Positions 34,031 to 46,109 of a stretch of 64,000 nucleotides of DNA are shown here, in pieces; position 1 is the stretch's first letter; every line of letters starts with the position of its first letter. The translations under genes and the position numbers were made by a program. A model generated the notes under the pieces. That model saw nothing but the letters and a program-made list of their open reading frames with translations. It ran no database searches and had not been told where the DNA came from. This stretch comes from Rhizomys pruinosus (Eukaryota > Chordata > Mammalia > Rodentia > Spalacidae): positions 536,838 to 600,837 of the forward strand of contig VZQC01000400.1 of assembly GCA_009823505.1 (NCBI GenBank). The letters are read 5' to 3'.

Positions 34031-35119
34031 CTCAAAATGCTAATGTTATAGTAAAGAATGGAACCTACCTCTCAGTAGAGCCATGCGACTGTCACCTCCT
34101 TGGGTAGATCTATCACCTGGCCCAGGGACCACTCTTCAGGAAGCCAGGTTCACCTCAACCATGCTAAAGAGACAGGCAGAATAATTACCTTTTAATGACC
34201 TATATGTACTTTTCCTACCCAGAATACCAACCCTCCAGTACAGTCCCTATGAGCCACCAGAGGTTCTGTTGGGTCTACCCAGCTCTCTGAGCCCTGACTC
34301 AGTCATAACTTGCCCTTCTTTTTGTCTTTTTCTTTTGAATGTTGGGCCAGAGCTTAATTATGCTTTCTTTTTCTGATATTTTAGGCTCCCTTATTCTTTC
34401 TCTAAAATTCCCCTCATTGCCACATGTCTGCTGGTCCAACACGTGGCCAGTCTCCTTTCCAGCTTAACTCAAGCAGCCTGGCTTCCCCTGCTCCCTTCTT
34501 TCTCTCTAGTTTCCCCTCGACAGCTGCTGGGATTGTTAACTTGCCCACCTTGGGCTTTTCGTTGGAAACTAATAAAATTGTCCTCAAGCTTCCATTTGAC
34601 TCTGTACTTAATTCTTTTATTAACGAGACTACGATCCCCAAGAAGGGGCCTCAATTTCTCTGATATCATCTATGTCTTAATTTTTGTAGCCCATGAAGAG
34701 GAATGTTGTATGTTCTGAAGATACGAGAAAAACTGTTCATGGACTCAGTTTATCTTACAATGGGATTCAACAACCAAGACAAAAGTTTTCTGTGATCATG
34801 TGTGTGAGTTTTTTTCCTGCACACACCAAGTAAGAGCTTGAGGGCATGCTAGCCAGGGATCAAGGGAGAAAGAACCAGAAATCCCTTACTTTTATCAAGT
34901 TTCCCCAAGGGGGTGGGAAGCCTTGTCATATGGAAAGCCAGTTTGGGGGTGGTACTGGAGAGGCAGAAGTAAGGAAGCACATTTATTTACATATTTCTGT
35001 TAGAAGGGACTTGGGTGGATCTGGTCTACAGTGTCAGTCCCAGGATTTAACATTTTCCTTAGTCATGGTCCACTTTACAGAGTAGGGTCTCTCACTGAAC
35101 TTAGAGCTTGTTAACTCCG
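34031..35119. other. Unassigned sequence
   Basis: About 1.1 kb without recognised repeats. Several frames of 66-91 codons overlap on both strands near 34420-34720 and none shows a domain. Confidence 0.4.
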
Positions 35120-35292
35120 GATTTTCTAGCTAGTGAGTGTGCTCCTTGATTGTCTGTCTTTGCATCCTGAGTGCTGAGATTAGGGGGAGCCACCAGTCCT
35201 GCCTGGATTTTATGTGGGTTCTAGGGATCCAAACTCAGCCCTCATACTTAGGTGGCAAATGCTTCATCCATTCGGCCATCTCCCAGCCCAGA
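35120..35292 (-). mobile_element. B4-type SINE, decayed
   Basis: 'gcatcctgagtgctgagattagg', 'gtgggttctagggatccaaactcag' and 'ggccatctcccagccc'. Confidence 0.65.
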
Positions 35293-35350
35293 ATCTCTCT
35301 GTATCTCTCTGTCTCTCTCTCTGTCTCTCTCTCTCTCCTCCCTTTCTCTT
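35293..35350. repeat. (CT)n, interrupted
   Basis: CT/GTCT units with several interruptions. Confidence 0.85.
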
Positions 35351-35354
35351 AAAG

Positions 35355-35503
35355 CTTTAAAAATATTTGTGTATGCCTGTGTGTGGCTATATATACTTGG
35401 TGCAGATACCTACAGAGGCCAGAAAAAGGCACTGGATCCCTGTGGAGCTAAGAGCCAAACTCTTATATCTGCTTTTACTGCTGAGCCACCTTTCTGGACT
35501 CAT
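35355..35503 (-). mobile_element. B3-type SINE, decayed
   Basis: 'tacagaggccagaaaaaggc', 'ctgctgagccacctttctgg'. Confidence 0.6.
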
Positions 35504-35546
35504 TCTTTTTTATATTTATGTTTTTTTTTTTAAAGAATTGAATCTT

Positions 35547-35782
35547 GGGCTGGAGAGGTGGCCTAGCGGTTAAGAGTGCCGACTGCTCTTACAGAGGACC
35601 GGGTTCAATCCCCAGCATCCACATGGTGGCTGAGAACTGTCTGAAACTCCAATTCCAGGAGAACTCCAGTTCCAGGAGAATCCGAGACCCTCTTCTGACC
35701 TCCGCGGCATTGCATGACACGGGTGCACAAACCTGCATGCAGACAGTACATTCATACACATACAGAAATAAAAAAAAATTAA
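35547..35782 (+). mobile_element. Young B2 SINE with target duplication
   Basis: Full-length B2 with the 17-bp internal duplication. Perfect 15-bp target duplication aaagaattgaatctt at 35532-35546 and 35783-35797. Confidence 0.95.
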
Positions 35783-35797
35783 AAAGAATTGAATCTT

Positions 35798-36393
35798 AAA
35801 ATTGCACTTCATTCAGAGAGTCAGCAATTTGAGGAGACAGTGGGTTCACATTCTGAACATCTGTCTTCCATCTCATCTGGAGCCAACAGATTACACAGGA
35901 AAATAAGAGTAGCCAGCCATTCTGGGCAGCTAGTTAGTCTTACTTCTGAGATCCACGGTGTTGTTTGTTTTTTTCCTAATACCTCCTCTGTCTGTGCAGC
36001 AGGGGTTCCTCATATATCAAGACCACTGAAGTTTGTATTTCTCCTGAATTTGTGTTGTTTGGATTTCATTAGTGCTGGGCTACTTACAGCTACAAAATGA
36101 GCTATAGATGCACTCTTACAGTACAGAATGTAAGTGTCTGCCCATCCGTCCCCTATGAATTGGGCTGGGATGGATCCTAGATCCAGGATTTGATTCTTTG
36201 GACAATCCGAAGATAATACTACAGATACAGGGTAGGGTAACCCCTTAGTGGCCTCCAAGGTACGTCATTGCTTAAGTAGGCGGAATAAGTGTTCAGTACT
36301 TTTGCGTCATCCAATGTGGACTTCAACCGAAAGAATGCAGGAGTGCATGCTGACTTTGCTTCCACAACCATGTGCTCATGTTTATGGTTAGAA
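35798..36393. other. Unassigned sequence
   Basis: No repeat recognised. The frame at 35789-36100 (103 codons) has no support. Confidence 0.4.
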
Positions 36394-36405
36394 GTGACAC
36401 TAAAA

Positions 36406-36563
36406 AATTGTTTGTGTGTTTTTTTGTCTTTTTGAGACATGGTCTTCCTGTAGCCCCAGCTGTCCTGGAACTTATTATGTATACCAGGCTGGGCTTGAAC
36501 TCACAGAGATCCACCTGCCTCTGCCTCCTGAGTGCTGGGATTAAATGCATACCATGCCTGGCT
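36406..36563 (-). mobile_element. B1 SINE with target duplication
   Basis: Antisense full B1. Perfect 12-bp duplication gtgacactaaaa at 36394-36405 and 36564-36575. Confidence 0.93.
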
Positions 36564-36583
36564 GTGACACTAAAATTTTAAAT

Positions 36584-36931
36584 AGTCTGAGTGTGGTGGC
36601 ACAGAATTGTAATCATATTATTTAGGAGGCTGGGGCAGGAAGATCATGTTCAAGAACTGCCTGGGGGATTGGAGAGATGGCTCAGTGGTTAAAAGTGAGT
36701 TCTGCTCTTAGGGAGGACCTGAATTCCATTTCTGGAACCCAAGTTAGGTGGTCACAACCACCTGGAACTCCAACTCCAGGGGCTACAATGCCCTCTTCTT
36801 CTAGCCTTCACTGGTACCGCACTCAGGTGCTTAAACCATATATGTATGGTGTAGGCTAGACAGGACCTGTCTAGGCTACACAATATAACAAGATCTTGTT
36901 TCAACTCCTGCTCCCCCCCCCCCAAAAAAAG
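36584..36931 (+). mobile_element. B1 SINE split by a B3
   Basis: B1 left part 36584-36665 (tgtggtggcacagaattg ... ggaggctggggcagg) resumes at about 36856 (aggctacacaatataac ... cttgtttcaa), interrupted by the B3 at 36666. Confidence 0.7.
36666..36855 (+). mobile_element. B3/B2 SINE
   Basis: 'ggagagatggctcagtgg', 'acctggaactccaactccag', 'tgccctcttcttctagcc'. No A tail remains. Confidence 0.75.
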
Positions 36932-37164
36932 AGAACTGGACCTATTAGTATTGTGAGGCTGATCTGAAGATTTATGAACCTCTGTTTATGAAGTGCTCTG
37001 CTTGCAGCTTGCTGCATGCCTGATACCTAGTAGAGACACAAGTAAATGTGAGCTACGTATTTGTGGACTGATGTTTTTATGAAATTTTCTTCAAGTTCTT
37101 GATTACTTTAGGCTAAATATAAGTATATCTACAATGGAAGATTAAGAATTTGTGGTCATTTGTT

Positions 37165-37197
37165 CCTGAAGAGAATGAGGAGAAGGAGGAAGAGGAA

Positions 37198-37237
<40 letters not shown>

Positions 37238-37275
37238 AGGAGGAGGAGGAGGAAGAAGAGGAAGAGGAGGAAGAA
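37165..37275. repeat. GGA/GAA-rich purine tract
   Basis: About 110 bases that are almost purely purine, mostly AGG and AGA triplets. The minus strand reads as a long run of serine codons, which is a by-product of the repeat. Confidence 0.95.
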
Positions 37276-37279
37276 AGAG

Positions 37280-37640
37280 GGGAAATACATCTTAGTTTTC
37301 TGTTGCTATAACAAATACCTAAGATAATCAAGTTATTGTCTAGAAAGTGTATATGTTGGCTCAGTTTGGGAGGTTGGTTGATTCCATTGCTTTAGGCCAA
37401 TGGTTCATATCATGGAAGGAGCCATGGTGGAACAAGCCTGTTCAACTCATGGCTAGGTTGCAAAAGATAACAAAAAAACACTGGGTCCCATAATTCCTTT
37501 CAAGGCCATGCCCTGATGACCTGAGACCTTCCAAAGGCTTCACCTCTTAAAGGAAGCACTACCACCTAGTACCACCACATTGGGGCCAAGTCACTAGCAC
37601 ATGGACCTTTGGGGGACATCCAGCATTGACACTATAGCAA
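37280..37640 (-). mobile_element. MaLR LTR, antisense
   Basis: 'ttagttttctgttgctataac' at left, 'caaggccatgccctgatgacc', 'ggggccaagtcactagcac' and 'cctttgggggacatccagcattg' at right: the classic MaLR layout read backwards. Confidence 0.8.
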
Positions 37641-38261
37641 AAGGCTCATTGTAAGGTCTGATCAGAGAGGGCATGGGCTAGATGACACAGTGAACCAACT
37701 AAGTCTGCCAGTTTACTGTGGATGGGTCAATCCATGGTCAGCCTCTGAGTCTAGCCATGGAAGGTTCTCTGCTGCCTCTGGGAAGGACATGATTCTACCT
37801 TCCCTGAGTGTCAGTCCTAGGGCCAAAGCCCAGATCTTTACTGCTCCTGTGTCACCTCCAATACCTGGAAGACTGACATCACCTTTGATACTAATGCCTA
37901 AGGTGTACCTGAGCACTCTCAACAGGCTGGTCCACATTCCCATCTCTTGATGTGTGAACACATCTTACCTTCCCACATTTCCTCCTGGGACAGTGTCATT
38001 AATATTCTCATTCATAGATGAGGGAATCCAGTTGTGAGAGGTTAAATCATTTATTTCAAACAAGTTATTAGTAATTGAATTTGACCCAGACAGTTAGATC
38101 CACAATTTGTGTTTTTAGCCACAATATTATCATGGTTAGGTATAGGACGAGAAGTCTCAGGGTAAAAGATATTTTGATTTCACAGAAGGGAAGTCCACAG
38201 AAAAGTCACAGAGTCAAGATTTGTTCAAATTTAAATAAGATTTATTCTTTCTTTATTTGTT
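37641..38261. other. Unassigned sequence
   Basis: No repeat recognised except a short ATTT run at its end. Confidence 0.4.
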
Positions 38262-38580
38262 TATTTATTTATTATTTACTATCTGTGAGTGTGTGTTTTT
38301 GTGTGTATGTGTGTGTGCCTGTGTGCATATGTATATAGAGGCTTTTGCTCTGCAGGGATGCCATTCACTTTGGTTTGGTTTTGACAAGTTCTCTTACTTG
38401 CCTGGAACTCACCAAGTAGTCCAGACTGGCTGCCCAGGGAGGCACACAGGTCCTCCTGTCTCTGTTTTCCCAGGGCTGGGAGGGCACCATACCAGGCCTA
38501 TTTTTAGCATGAGTTCTAGGGATCAAACTCAGGTCCTTATGCTAAAAAGCAAGCACTTCGTTAACTGAGCCATCACTCAG
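38262..38580 (-). mobile_element. B4 SINE
   Basis: Antisense B4 with a TG-rich tail, 'gcctggaactcaccaagtag', 'ctgtttcccagggctggg'-like middle and 'cgttaactgagccatcactcag'. Confidence 0.75.
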
Positions 38581-38603
38581 AATCTCAGTTCTGCTCCTTG
38601 TAA

Positions 38604-38606
<3 letters not shown>

Positions 38607-38652
<46 letters not shown>
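38607..38652. repeat. (CT)n microsatellite
   Basis: About 23 CT units. Confidence 0.97.
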
Positions 38653-38654
<2 letters not shown>

Positions 38655-39538
38655 TCCCTTTCACTTTGGGTGATTTCATTTTCTAGAACATTCCAGACTT
38701 TTCTTTGGTGCCCAAAATGACTCTTTGGAAAAGCTTTCCAGCCCCTGAGAAGGTTGAGCTTGAATATCTCCTTCCTTGGATTTCACTTCCTGGGCGAAGG
38801 ACCACAGCCACTCTTCTGTGGTGTTCTTGCTGGTCCTGTCTTACCTAACTAAAATGTAAATATTGTTTTTGGACCTTGTGTAATATTCTTTCACTCCTAA
38901 CTTTTTCTCCAGTGCCTGACTTTCCTATTTTTCTGTTTCCTGTCAGTCAGTTTCTGACATTTTGAAAATCAATATTTATACTAGCCATGTCTATGTATAT
39001 TTAATTTATATAAAATGGCCCTTGTAATGTGTGCTTGAAGAACTGGGCCATTTGTCACACACCATTTACCAAACTTTATTCTTTCTATAATTACTTGCTT
39101 TTGATGTTTACTTATAACAGAAAGCAACCTTCTTTTAAAACATTAAAACTCTAAGACTTGCAATGAATTTTCTTCAAACTGACACTTCCTGGTGTTTTCT
39201 GGAACATTTCATCACCTTTGACAGTTCAGTTCTATGCAAGTGAAATTTGGGGGCTCAAGAGTGATGCCTTCTCTCAGAGCAACAAATCAGAATTTTCTTT
39301 CTAAGTTGGCTCTCAGAATGGAGCCTAATCTCGAAGTCCCTGAGCTGGGTTCTGAGACCCCTCCAATGACTTAAACTTGTACGGTATGAGAAATTAATCA
39401 ACTTCTGCCTCCAAGGATTTTGGCATTTTTGCTGGCACTACCAGACCATGTGGCCTTCTAATTGACACGGAGCCACAGCCTGTCCGGGTGTATCTAGCAA
39501 GACTGCGAGCCATATTAGAGCCACAACTGACTTGAATC
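38653..39538. other. Unassigned AT-rich sequence
   Basis: About 890 bases, no repeat recognised. Confidence 0.4.
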
Positions 39539-42119
39539 TTATACCCACAAGACACAACTTACTGCAAAGATACATGCACAGCTATGTTTATTGCAGCTCT
39601 GTTCACAATAGCAAAAAGCTGGAACCAGCCCAGGTGCCCCTCAACTGACGAGTGGATAGAGAAAATGTGGTACATGTATACAATGGAGTTCTATGCAGCG
39701 GTAAAGAGGGACAACATCATGAACTTTGCAGGTAAATGGATGGAGCTGGAAGACATTATGTTAAGTGAAGTAACACAGTCCCAGAAAAACAAACGACAAA
39801 TGGTGTCCCTCATATGTGGATGCTAGTACCAACAACCCAGATATAAATATTTCTCATGGAGAGGGAGGCATAGTAAAAGAACAACAGAAAGACTGCATCA
39901 GAAAATGGACTGAAATGGTGAATTGGAAAGGGGGGATGGGTGGGAGAGGGACACGGGTGTATATTCGATTAAGGCATATTTAATTGACGTGAGCTCAGCA
40001 AGTACCCAGTTTCGCCTAGACACTGTCTACAGGACACATGGTGTTTTAGGACTTAGTAAAAGTAAAAGTAAACATGTGTATATTAAACAACATTGGTTTA
40101 CAGAATCTGATAAAAATGGTAATGCATCTGAATTAAATGGAGATATAATTCGCTGTTGCCCACATTTGCTTTACATAAAATCTGTAGAGCAAGAACTTTG
40201 GGATTGACACATACAAATGTTCTCTATAATTTCTCTGTTGTACAGTATCACCTTGTAGCATTCTCTTTAAGATGATTTAACGTAAAAATTAAGTTTGCTT
40301 CCCAAGTTAATCATATATAGTCACCCAAAACAACATGGGTGAATTTGATGAAATCTATGCCTTGACTCCACCCTATAGTCATGTATAATACAACTATCTT
40401 CTGGAGACTCATACGCAAAAAAAAAAGGGGGGGGGATACAGAAAGACATGAAACCTTTTCATCAAACCCCTGCAATTCAAATCTTAAAACTAACTATGGG
40501 AAAAGATTTGTTTGTTCCAACAGGACAAAACGTCACCAACTTAACGGCTGAGAAAGAAAAGATACAGGTTTGCATTGAGTAGGATGTACCAAAAAGTGGC
40601 AACGGAAAGGCTGACCCGTCTGAACATTCAAAGGAAGAAAAGCCTCAGATTGCCATAAACATCGAACCCCTCTGTGGATCCTACATGTAACAACTAGTTA
40701 TAATGAGTCCTAATGAAACTTACCTTCTAGGTGCCACAAAGGTTCTGATATGAGAGACTTCCTTGCCTTCCCACCCATAGAACAAGGAGAAATATGACAA
40801 TGATGAGGTCGCTCCCCAACTGTAAATTGGAGACAACTATTGTAGAGGTAATCTCTTATAAAACCGGTAAAACTGCTTTCTTTAATTGACTACTAGACAT
40901 GGGAACTGTGGAAGGGATTACTCTCTGTTCAGAACCAAATATAATACTAAAGTCCTAGGGCTATGCACTCAGGCAAAATATATTAATACAGGAGCTCTGA
41001 CATCAGCAATGGATTGTTCTACCAGGTGGATGTTGGCCAGGGGATCCAAGGCCCCACAAAAGGTAAGGGCTCCTTGCCTCTAAGTTGGGATACCTGCAGG
41101 AGGAGAGGCAATAAGACCCTGCTGCCGAAGACCTGACGTTAACATGGGAGGGATGTATTGAGACCGCACATGCAAGTGTACAGATGGCCTCTGGAATGCC
41201 AGAGAGTGTTACCAAAGGCCACTAAACCAATAAAGCAAATACGGGTCTCCCTGAGTCAAGCAAGACTCCACCGTCAGCACCAGCTACACCTCACCTGCCT
41301 GGAAATACTGTGCAGCAGAGGCAGCCATGTGCCTGTATATCCCAAATCTAATTGGCTATTGGCTCTCTCCTTGGAGGAATAACCCATGGCTGATGCCACA
41401 AGCTTACATCCTCTACAGGTTAGGAGATGTTATAAGCCACAGTAAGACCCTGTCATATTTAACAGGGGGGAAAAATGTAATTCATGGATTAACATATCAT
41501 CCAAACATATGTGTCTATGCCAAAGTAACCTACCATAACTATTAGTGCTGCTTAAATACCTATATATCTAATTGCTTGTGCTTCATTAGTAGGATCGAAA
41601 GGTTACTCCTGGACAAACTGTCAGCCCATGAAAGGAAACAGCCAGAATTGACCAGAGTCCAAGTCAACAGCTCCAGAGAGAGTGGACTGTTTTACTTCTC
41701 ATCCACCTGTGCCCCTTTTCTAAGCCTAGGGAACAATCTGCGGAAGAGGGGGCGTGGTAGAATGTAAAGGCTCTGATTGGGGTGAATGGTGAAACTACAG
41801 CGATGTAGTCTGGACACTCATTTGATCAACTTGATTGAACCAACAACCTGTCACCCCCCACTGGATGGTGGGACTGTGGGGATTTGGGCACAACAGTCTG
41901 CAGATTGGTTTTGCACGAAGGATGCTTGTACTCATGGATTATTATTTATAGCTAAAAAATGGGAAAAAAAAACCTGAAAGATACAGGACAGTTATGGCAG
42001 AATACATGATCTGGGATGGGGTGGGGTGGGGGGAAGGGAAAGGGAAATATGCTTGATCTGAATTGGAAAATGGTGTACGAAATGCACAAAGCATCAATAA
42101 AAATTAAATTAAAAAAAAT
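39539..42119 (+). mobile_element. 5'-truncated L1 with an unusually long 3' region
   Basis: ORF2 C-terminus is readable to 39823 (LFTIAKSWNQPRCPSTDEW ... FYAAVKRDNIMNFAGKW), followed by a G-rich 3' UTR start. The last 160 bases (tatggcagaatacatg ... gtacgaaatgcacaaagc, aataaaaatt) match the end of the complete L1 at 32240-32379. Between them lie about 2.1 kb where the complete L1 has about 0.4 kb. From 41183 onward this L1 is part of the duplicated block. Confidence 0.88.
39970..41950 (+). other. Unassigned segment with decayed open frames inside the L1 3' region
   Basis: Several frames run on with only occasional stops: 39990-40207 (ends NGDIIRCCPHLLYIKSVEQ), 40442-40870 (MGKDLFVPTGQNVTNLT, then SPNETYLLGATKVLI) and 41327-41545 (GGKNVIHGLTYHPNICVYAK), then 41576-41977. 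Potential N-glycosylation sites (NVT, NLT, NET) and scattered cysteines would suit a decayed secreted or envelope-type protein, but I cannot identify a family. It may be an extended L1 3' UTR or an older insertion. Unassigned. Confidence 0.4.
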
Positions 42120-42184
42120 TGCCAAAGGCCCTTCAAAAAAAAAAAAAAAGATTCCAGACTGGGCTGCTGGTGTGGGCATACATA

Positions 42185-42575
42185 CTCTTTGTGTGTGTGG
42201 TGTGGTATGTGTGTATGGTCTGTGTGTGTATATGTGTATGTGGTGTGGTGTGTGTGTGTGTGTGTGTGTGCGTGTGTCTATGAAATGTTTTGTGGCTTTG
42301 GATGTGCACATGAGCACGTAGAGGCCAGAGATCAGCCTCAGTAGCCATCTACCTTATATCTTGAGACAGGATCTCTTGCCAGAACCTGGGGCTTACCATT
42401 TCAGCTGGTCTGGCTGGCCAGAGAACCCCAGGGGGCTGTTTTCCTTTTCCCAGCCCTGGTATCACAAATTCTGTCTCAATGCCTGCCTCTTTATGTGGGT
42501 GCTGGGGCTCGAGCTCAGGTCCGTATGCTTTTGTGGCAAGAACTCTATCAACTGACATATCTTCCCAGCCCTAGG
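42185..42575 (-). mobile_element. B4 SINE, long (TG)n tail (copy 1)
   Basis: Antisense B4: TG-rich part 42189-42280, 'tgagacaggatctcttgcc', 'ctgtctcaatgcctgcctc', 'atcaactgacatatcttccc'. Confidence 0.8.
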
Positions 42576-42975
42576 GAAGGGTATGTTTAAAACATGATTT
42601 GAAGACAGGGAATCTTAGGTTGGAGTCCCACAGGCAGAACCAGAGGCTGAGATTAGGATACATGTGAGTCTGGAATCTTCCAGAGCAACTGTCAGGGAGT
42701 GACCGAAGCGGGATTAAAGGGGGTGCTGAACAAGACCGTTGCAGTCTAAGATGACTTTTGACATATGTGGTACCATGAAGTCGCCTTACCTGGAGGCAAA
42801 GGATGGGGCTTGTTTAGCTACTTTTTAAATACCCTGTTAGCTGGAGCTCCCTTTCTCCCTTAGTTGCATAAACTACTAGGTACCTATTCGCCATGTAACT
42901 CTTCAGCCAAATATTAATACTCTCCTGGCAAAGATTGCTCAGGCAAGTCATGAACTTTAGCATTTACAGCACCTG
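42576..42975. other. Unassigned sequence (copy 1)
   Basis: No repeat recognised. Its counterpart in copy 2 is nearly identical. Confidence 0.4.
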
Positions 42976-43361
42976 TGTGATGGTTAGGTTTGATTGCCAA
43001 CTTGTTAGGATTAAGAAATACTTAGAGCATTACTAATAAAGTTCACCTTTGGGTGAGTCTCTCAGAGTGTTTTCAGAGAGGATTAAGTGAAGAGAGAAGA
43101 CCTGCCTGGCTGTCAGGAGCACCATCCCATGGACTATGGTTCCAGACTGACTAAAAAGAGAAAAGAGAGAGAGAGAGAGAGTGAGCCGACCATCGGCATT
43201 CACTTGTCTCTGCATTTGCAGTGAGGCTGGCCATCTCGTGCTCCTGATGCTTGTCTTCCCCACTGTGATGAACTGAACTCCACGAAACATGAGCTAGATT
43301 AAACCTCGCTTCCCTTAAATTGCCTCTTGTCAGGTATTTGGTCATGGCAATGAGGAATACA
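42976..43361 (+). mobile_element. LTR-like rodent repeat, 'family C' (copy 1)
   Basis: Starts tgtgatggtt and ends aataca: 'gagaggattaagtgaagag', 'accatcccatggactatgg', a short GA run, then 'aaattgcctcttgtcaggtatttgg'. The layout is LTR-like. Confidence 0.7.
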
Positions 43362-43604
43362 ACTGAGAGGAGAAAGGTGTGCGGCCTGGCAGAGGGTGTC
43401 CAAATGGGTCTAAAACCGGGTTGACTACATTAAATCTATTAAGTAGAGCCATTCCTCATAGCTCCATCAAAATTAGACTCCCCTCAGTTGTATAAGGTAT
43501 TCACTGTGGCATGAAAGTAGCAAGCACATACAGTGTAATTAACAGAAGGGGGCCCCAGCGCAGGGGCAATTCCAAGACTAATAGAAGCTTTAAGAAGGAA
43601 GGAG

Positions 43605-43765
43605 GAGCTGGCCCTGCCTTTAGTCCTAACACTTGGGAGGCGGAGGTTGGCTGATCTCTGTGAGATGGAGGCCCAGCCTTGTCTCCATAGCAAGTACTAG
43701 GCTTGCTGAGGCTACAGAGACCAGGTCACAAGAAGAAAAAAAAAAAAAAGAAGAAAAAAAGGAAG
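43605..43765 (+). mobile_element. B1 SINE, decayed (copy 1)
   Basis: 'ctttagtcctaacacttggg', 'ggctgatctctgtgag', A/G-rich tail. Confidence 0.75.
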
Positions 43766-44184
43766 GAGGAAGAATCGGTTATTCTTGTGGGAACAAGAAT
43801 GTGTTTGACTAAAGACAGGAAGGTCGGTTAACAAACATGGCTTCAAGTCTCCCACGTGTCCCAGTGGGAACAATGCTGCCCTGTCCTCCTAGCCATTCTT
43901 GTGATTCTGGTTTCACCCTCAGTTCACCCTATCATAGTCTCCTGATTGATTCTGTGCCTCAGACCTGCTCCGTGCTGCGGGCAGGAAGAAGTAAAAGGAA
44001 GAGTTGGGGCTCATTGACTCCCACTTTTGCTCCACAGGACACAACTATGTCAGTACATGGCTGTCCCCTGTCACATGAGAGGCAGAGAATCCCAGCTTGT
44101 GTGGCTTCAACAATAGCAATAGGGAGGGGATAGTGAGGTTGCAAGTTGGGCTAATGTTCTCGTATCTGCTACCGAGCCTGTATT
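43766..44184. other. Unassigned sequence (copy 1)
   Basis: A 98-codon frame (43837-44133) repeats exactly at 49571-49867 because the block is duplicated. No domain seen. Confidence 0.4.
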
Positions 44185-44297
44185 TTACGTTTGGCCTCAA
44201 ACTTGCTCTTCAGAAGAGGCTTGTCTTGAACTCTGGATCTTCCTACTCCATTTCCTGAGTGCTGGGGTTACAGATGTGCACCACCACATCCAGCTGG
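44185..44297 (-). mobile_element. B1 SINE, decayed (copy 1)
   Basis: 'ttgaactctggatcttcc', 'tgagtgctggggttacag', 'caccaccacatccag'. Confidence 0.65.
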
Positions 44298-45284
44298 AGT
44301 CTTGTTAAAGCATCATTATCTTCTGAGAAGTTCCTTCTTCATTGCTAAGGGTGGCCAGTGGACGAGGATATATGAAGAGAAACTGGACAAGCTGGAGGTT
44401 TAGGAGGCTTGCTCTCTAGGCAGGGAACATACCAAGTAGTTACCATCTATACAACCTGACAGAGGCTGTGAGGAAGAGATGCCTTCCTCCTGATGTTCCA
44501 ATCAATAGGACACAGAAGATGAACTCACCCAGCTGGGCTGAGACACATTAGAAGAATAGATGTCAGTCTCTGATGGGATTGTGGGGAGGAACAGGCAGGG
44601 AATAAAGAGCTACTTTGTAGCTCTGGGGGAATGGGTGTTCATCTGGATTTTGGACAGGAGTGCGAAGTGTTCTTGTGAGATGTTTGGAGGATCTCTTCAG
44701 TATAGAAATGAAAATGGTGGTCACCACCGATCCACCCTGGATGCACCAAGCACCACACCGAGCAATCGGAGTGGGTGAGCTTAGTTCCCACAGTGCAGCT
44801 TGTACCCATGACTATCAATCACCCTCACGGTACAGAAGAGAATCTTCTGAGGCTCACTAAGGCTAACTCTGTGAGGTTGTACAGCTAGTGCATGTGAATG
44901 GAGAGACAGGAGAGTTAGTCATGCTTTCCATTCAACCAGCTGGCCTGAGCTGTATGTGGGAGAAGGACTAAGGATTCAGCAGGGGAAGCTAGAGAGAGGC
45001 TGCTGCCTTGCCTTTGCATTCCTGGGCAGCCACCAGGAGGTCGCAGGACACCTGCTGTGATGTAGTTTGCTGTATGGGCTTAGTAGGGGAACCCCCCTAC
45101 TTCTGTAAGTAACCCCCTCATCAATTGCTCGATTAGAAAGCCCAAGTAAACTCACCAGGATTTTCTAAACTGCAGTTCGGGGAATTTGTACCTCACTTTG
45201 TCTTTAGGGATTGAAGGAGGAGGGCCCTGTATGCCACACACATCTCCCAGAAGAAATGTTAGTGACAGCACACCAGAAAAGAGC
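44298..45284. other. Unassigned sequence (copy 1)
   Basis: Nearly 1 kb without a recognised repeat. The frames at 44560 and 44660 are short and unsupported. Confidence 0.4.
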
Positions 45285-45400
45285 ATTAGATACCCAGAGC
45301 TGGTGGTTATGAACTGCCTGACAGGGGCACTGGGAACCAAACTTAGGGCCCCTGGAATAGTAGTAAGTGCTTTCAGCTGCTGAGCCATCTCTCCAGCCTC
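45285..45400 (-). mobile_element. B3 SINE fragment (copy 1)
   Basis: 'actgggaaccaaacttagg' to 'gctgagccatctctccagcc'. Confidence 0.75.
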
Positions 45401-45463
45401 AACTTTCCATTTTATTATAAATAAAAGTCATAACATTATATAATAAATAGTTTTATATAATTG

Positions 45464-45672
45464 TTAGGGCTGAAAAAATGGCTTAGTGGTTAAGAACATT
45501 TTCTGCTCTTGCAGAGGGTCTATGTTTAGTTCCCAGCACTACATTGGGCAGCACACAACTTCCCAGAAGTCCAGTTCCAGGAGATCTGATGCACTCTTCC
45601 TGCATGCACGTGGTGTACATAAATACATGGGCACATACACATAAAAATACAAATCTTAATAAAACAATTTTA
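45464..45672 (+). mobile_element. B3 SINE (copy 1)
   Basis: 'tagggctgaaaaaatggcttag', 'ttctgctcttgcagagg', 'agatctgatgcactcttcc', 'cacgtggtgtacata'. Confidence 0.8.
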
Positions 45673-46104
45673 ATGTGTGTAACTGTGCTGTAAGTAATGT
45701 ATAGTAGTGATATAATCATACATAACAATAATAGCATAATTTTGGTAGTCATACCATTACCATCCCACCACACTATTATCACACCGTGCTGCCTTTTGGC
45801 AGAATTGGAACAGAGAAGCAGGACTGGAGAAGCCAACAGCTGACTGGAGCCAACGAGAGGATGGGAAGGTTACTGATAGGGCTGCTGATGGGGCTGCAGG
45901 GTAGACATCAGGTGGAACTAAGCATCCCTTCTGCTTGGGAAACTATGGATGCTGGTTTGGTCCAGTGCTTCTTAAGACCAGATTAGTGGTACACAATCAT
46001 AGTACAGCCAGGCACGGCGGCATTTAGACCAGGACTGAATTCCCAGATCAGATGGAGAGTCAGAGAAAGGTCATGGATTTCACTGAACATCATAAATTAG
46101 TTTT
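45673..46104. other. Unassigned sequence (copy 1)
   Basis: No repeat recognised. Confidence 0.4.
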
Positions 46105-46109
46105 TATTT

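Noticed and set aside
37113..37331. Poly-serine protein on the minus strand
   Set aside because: It is a translation of a GGA/GAA repeat tract.
40419..40436. A-run/G-run as a retroviral polypurine tract
   Set aside because: Decayed frames lie on both sides of it and no LTR follows, so the position does not fit a provirus.
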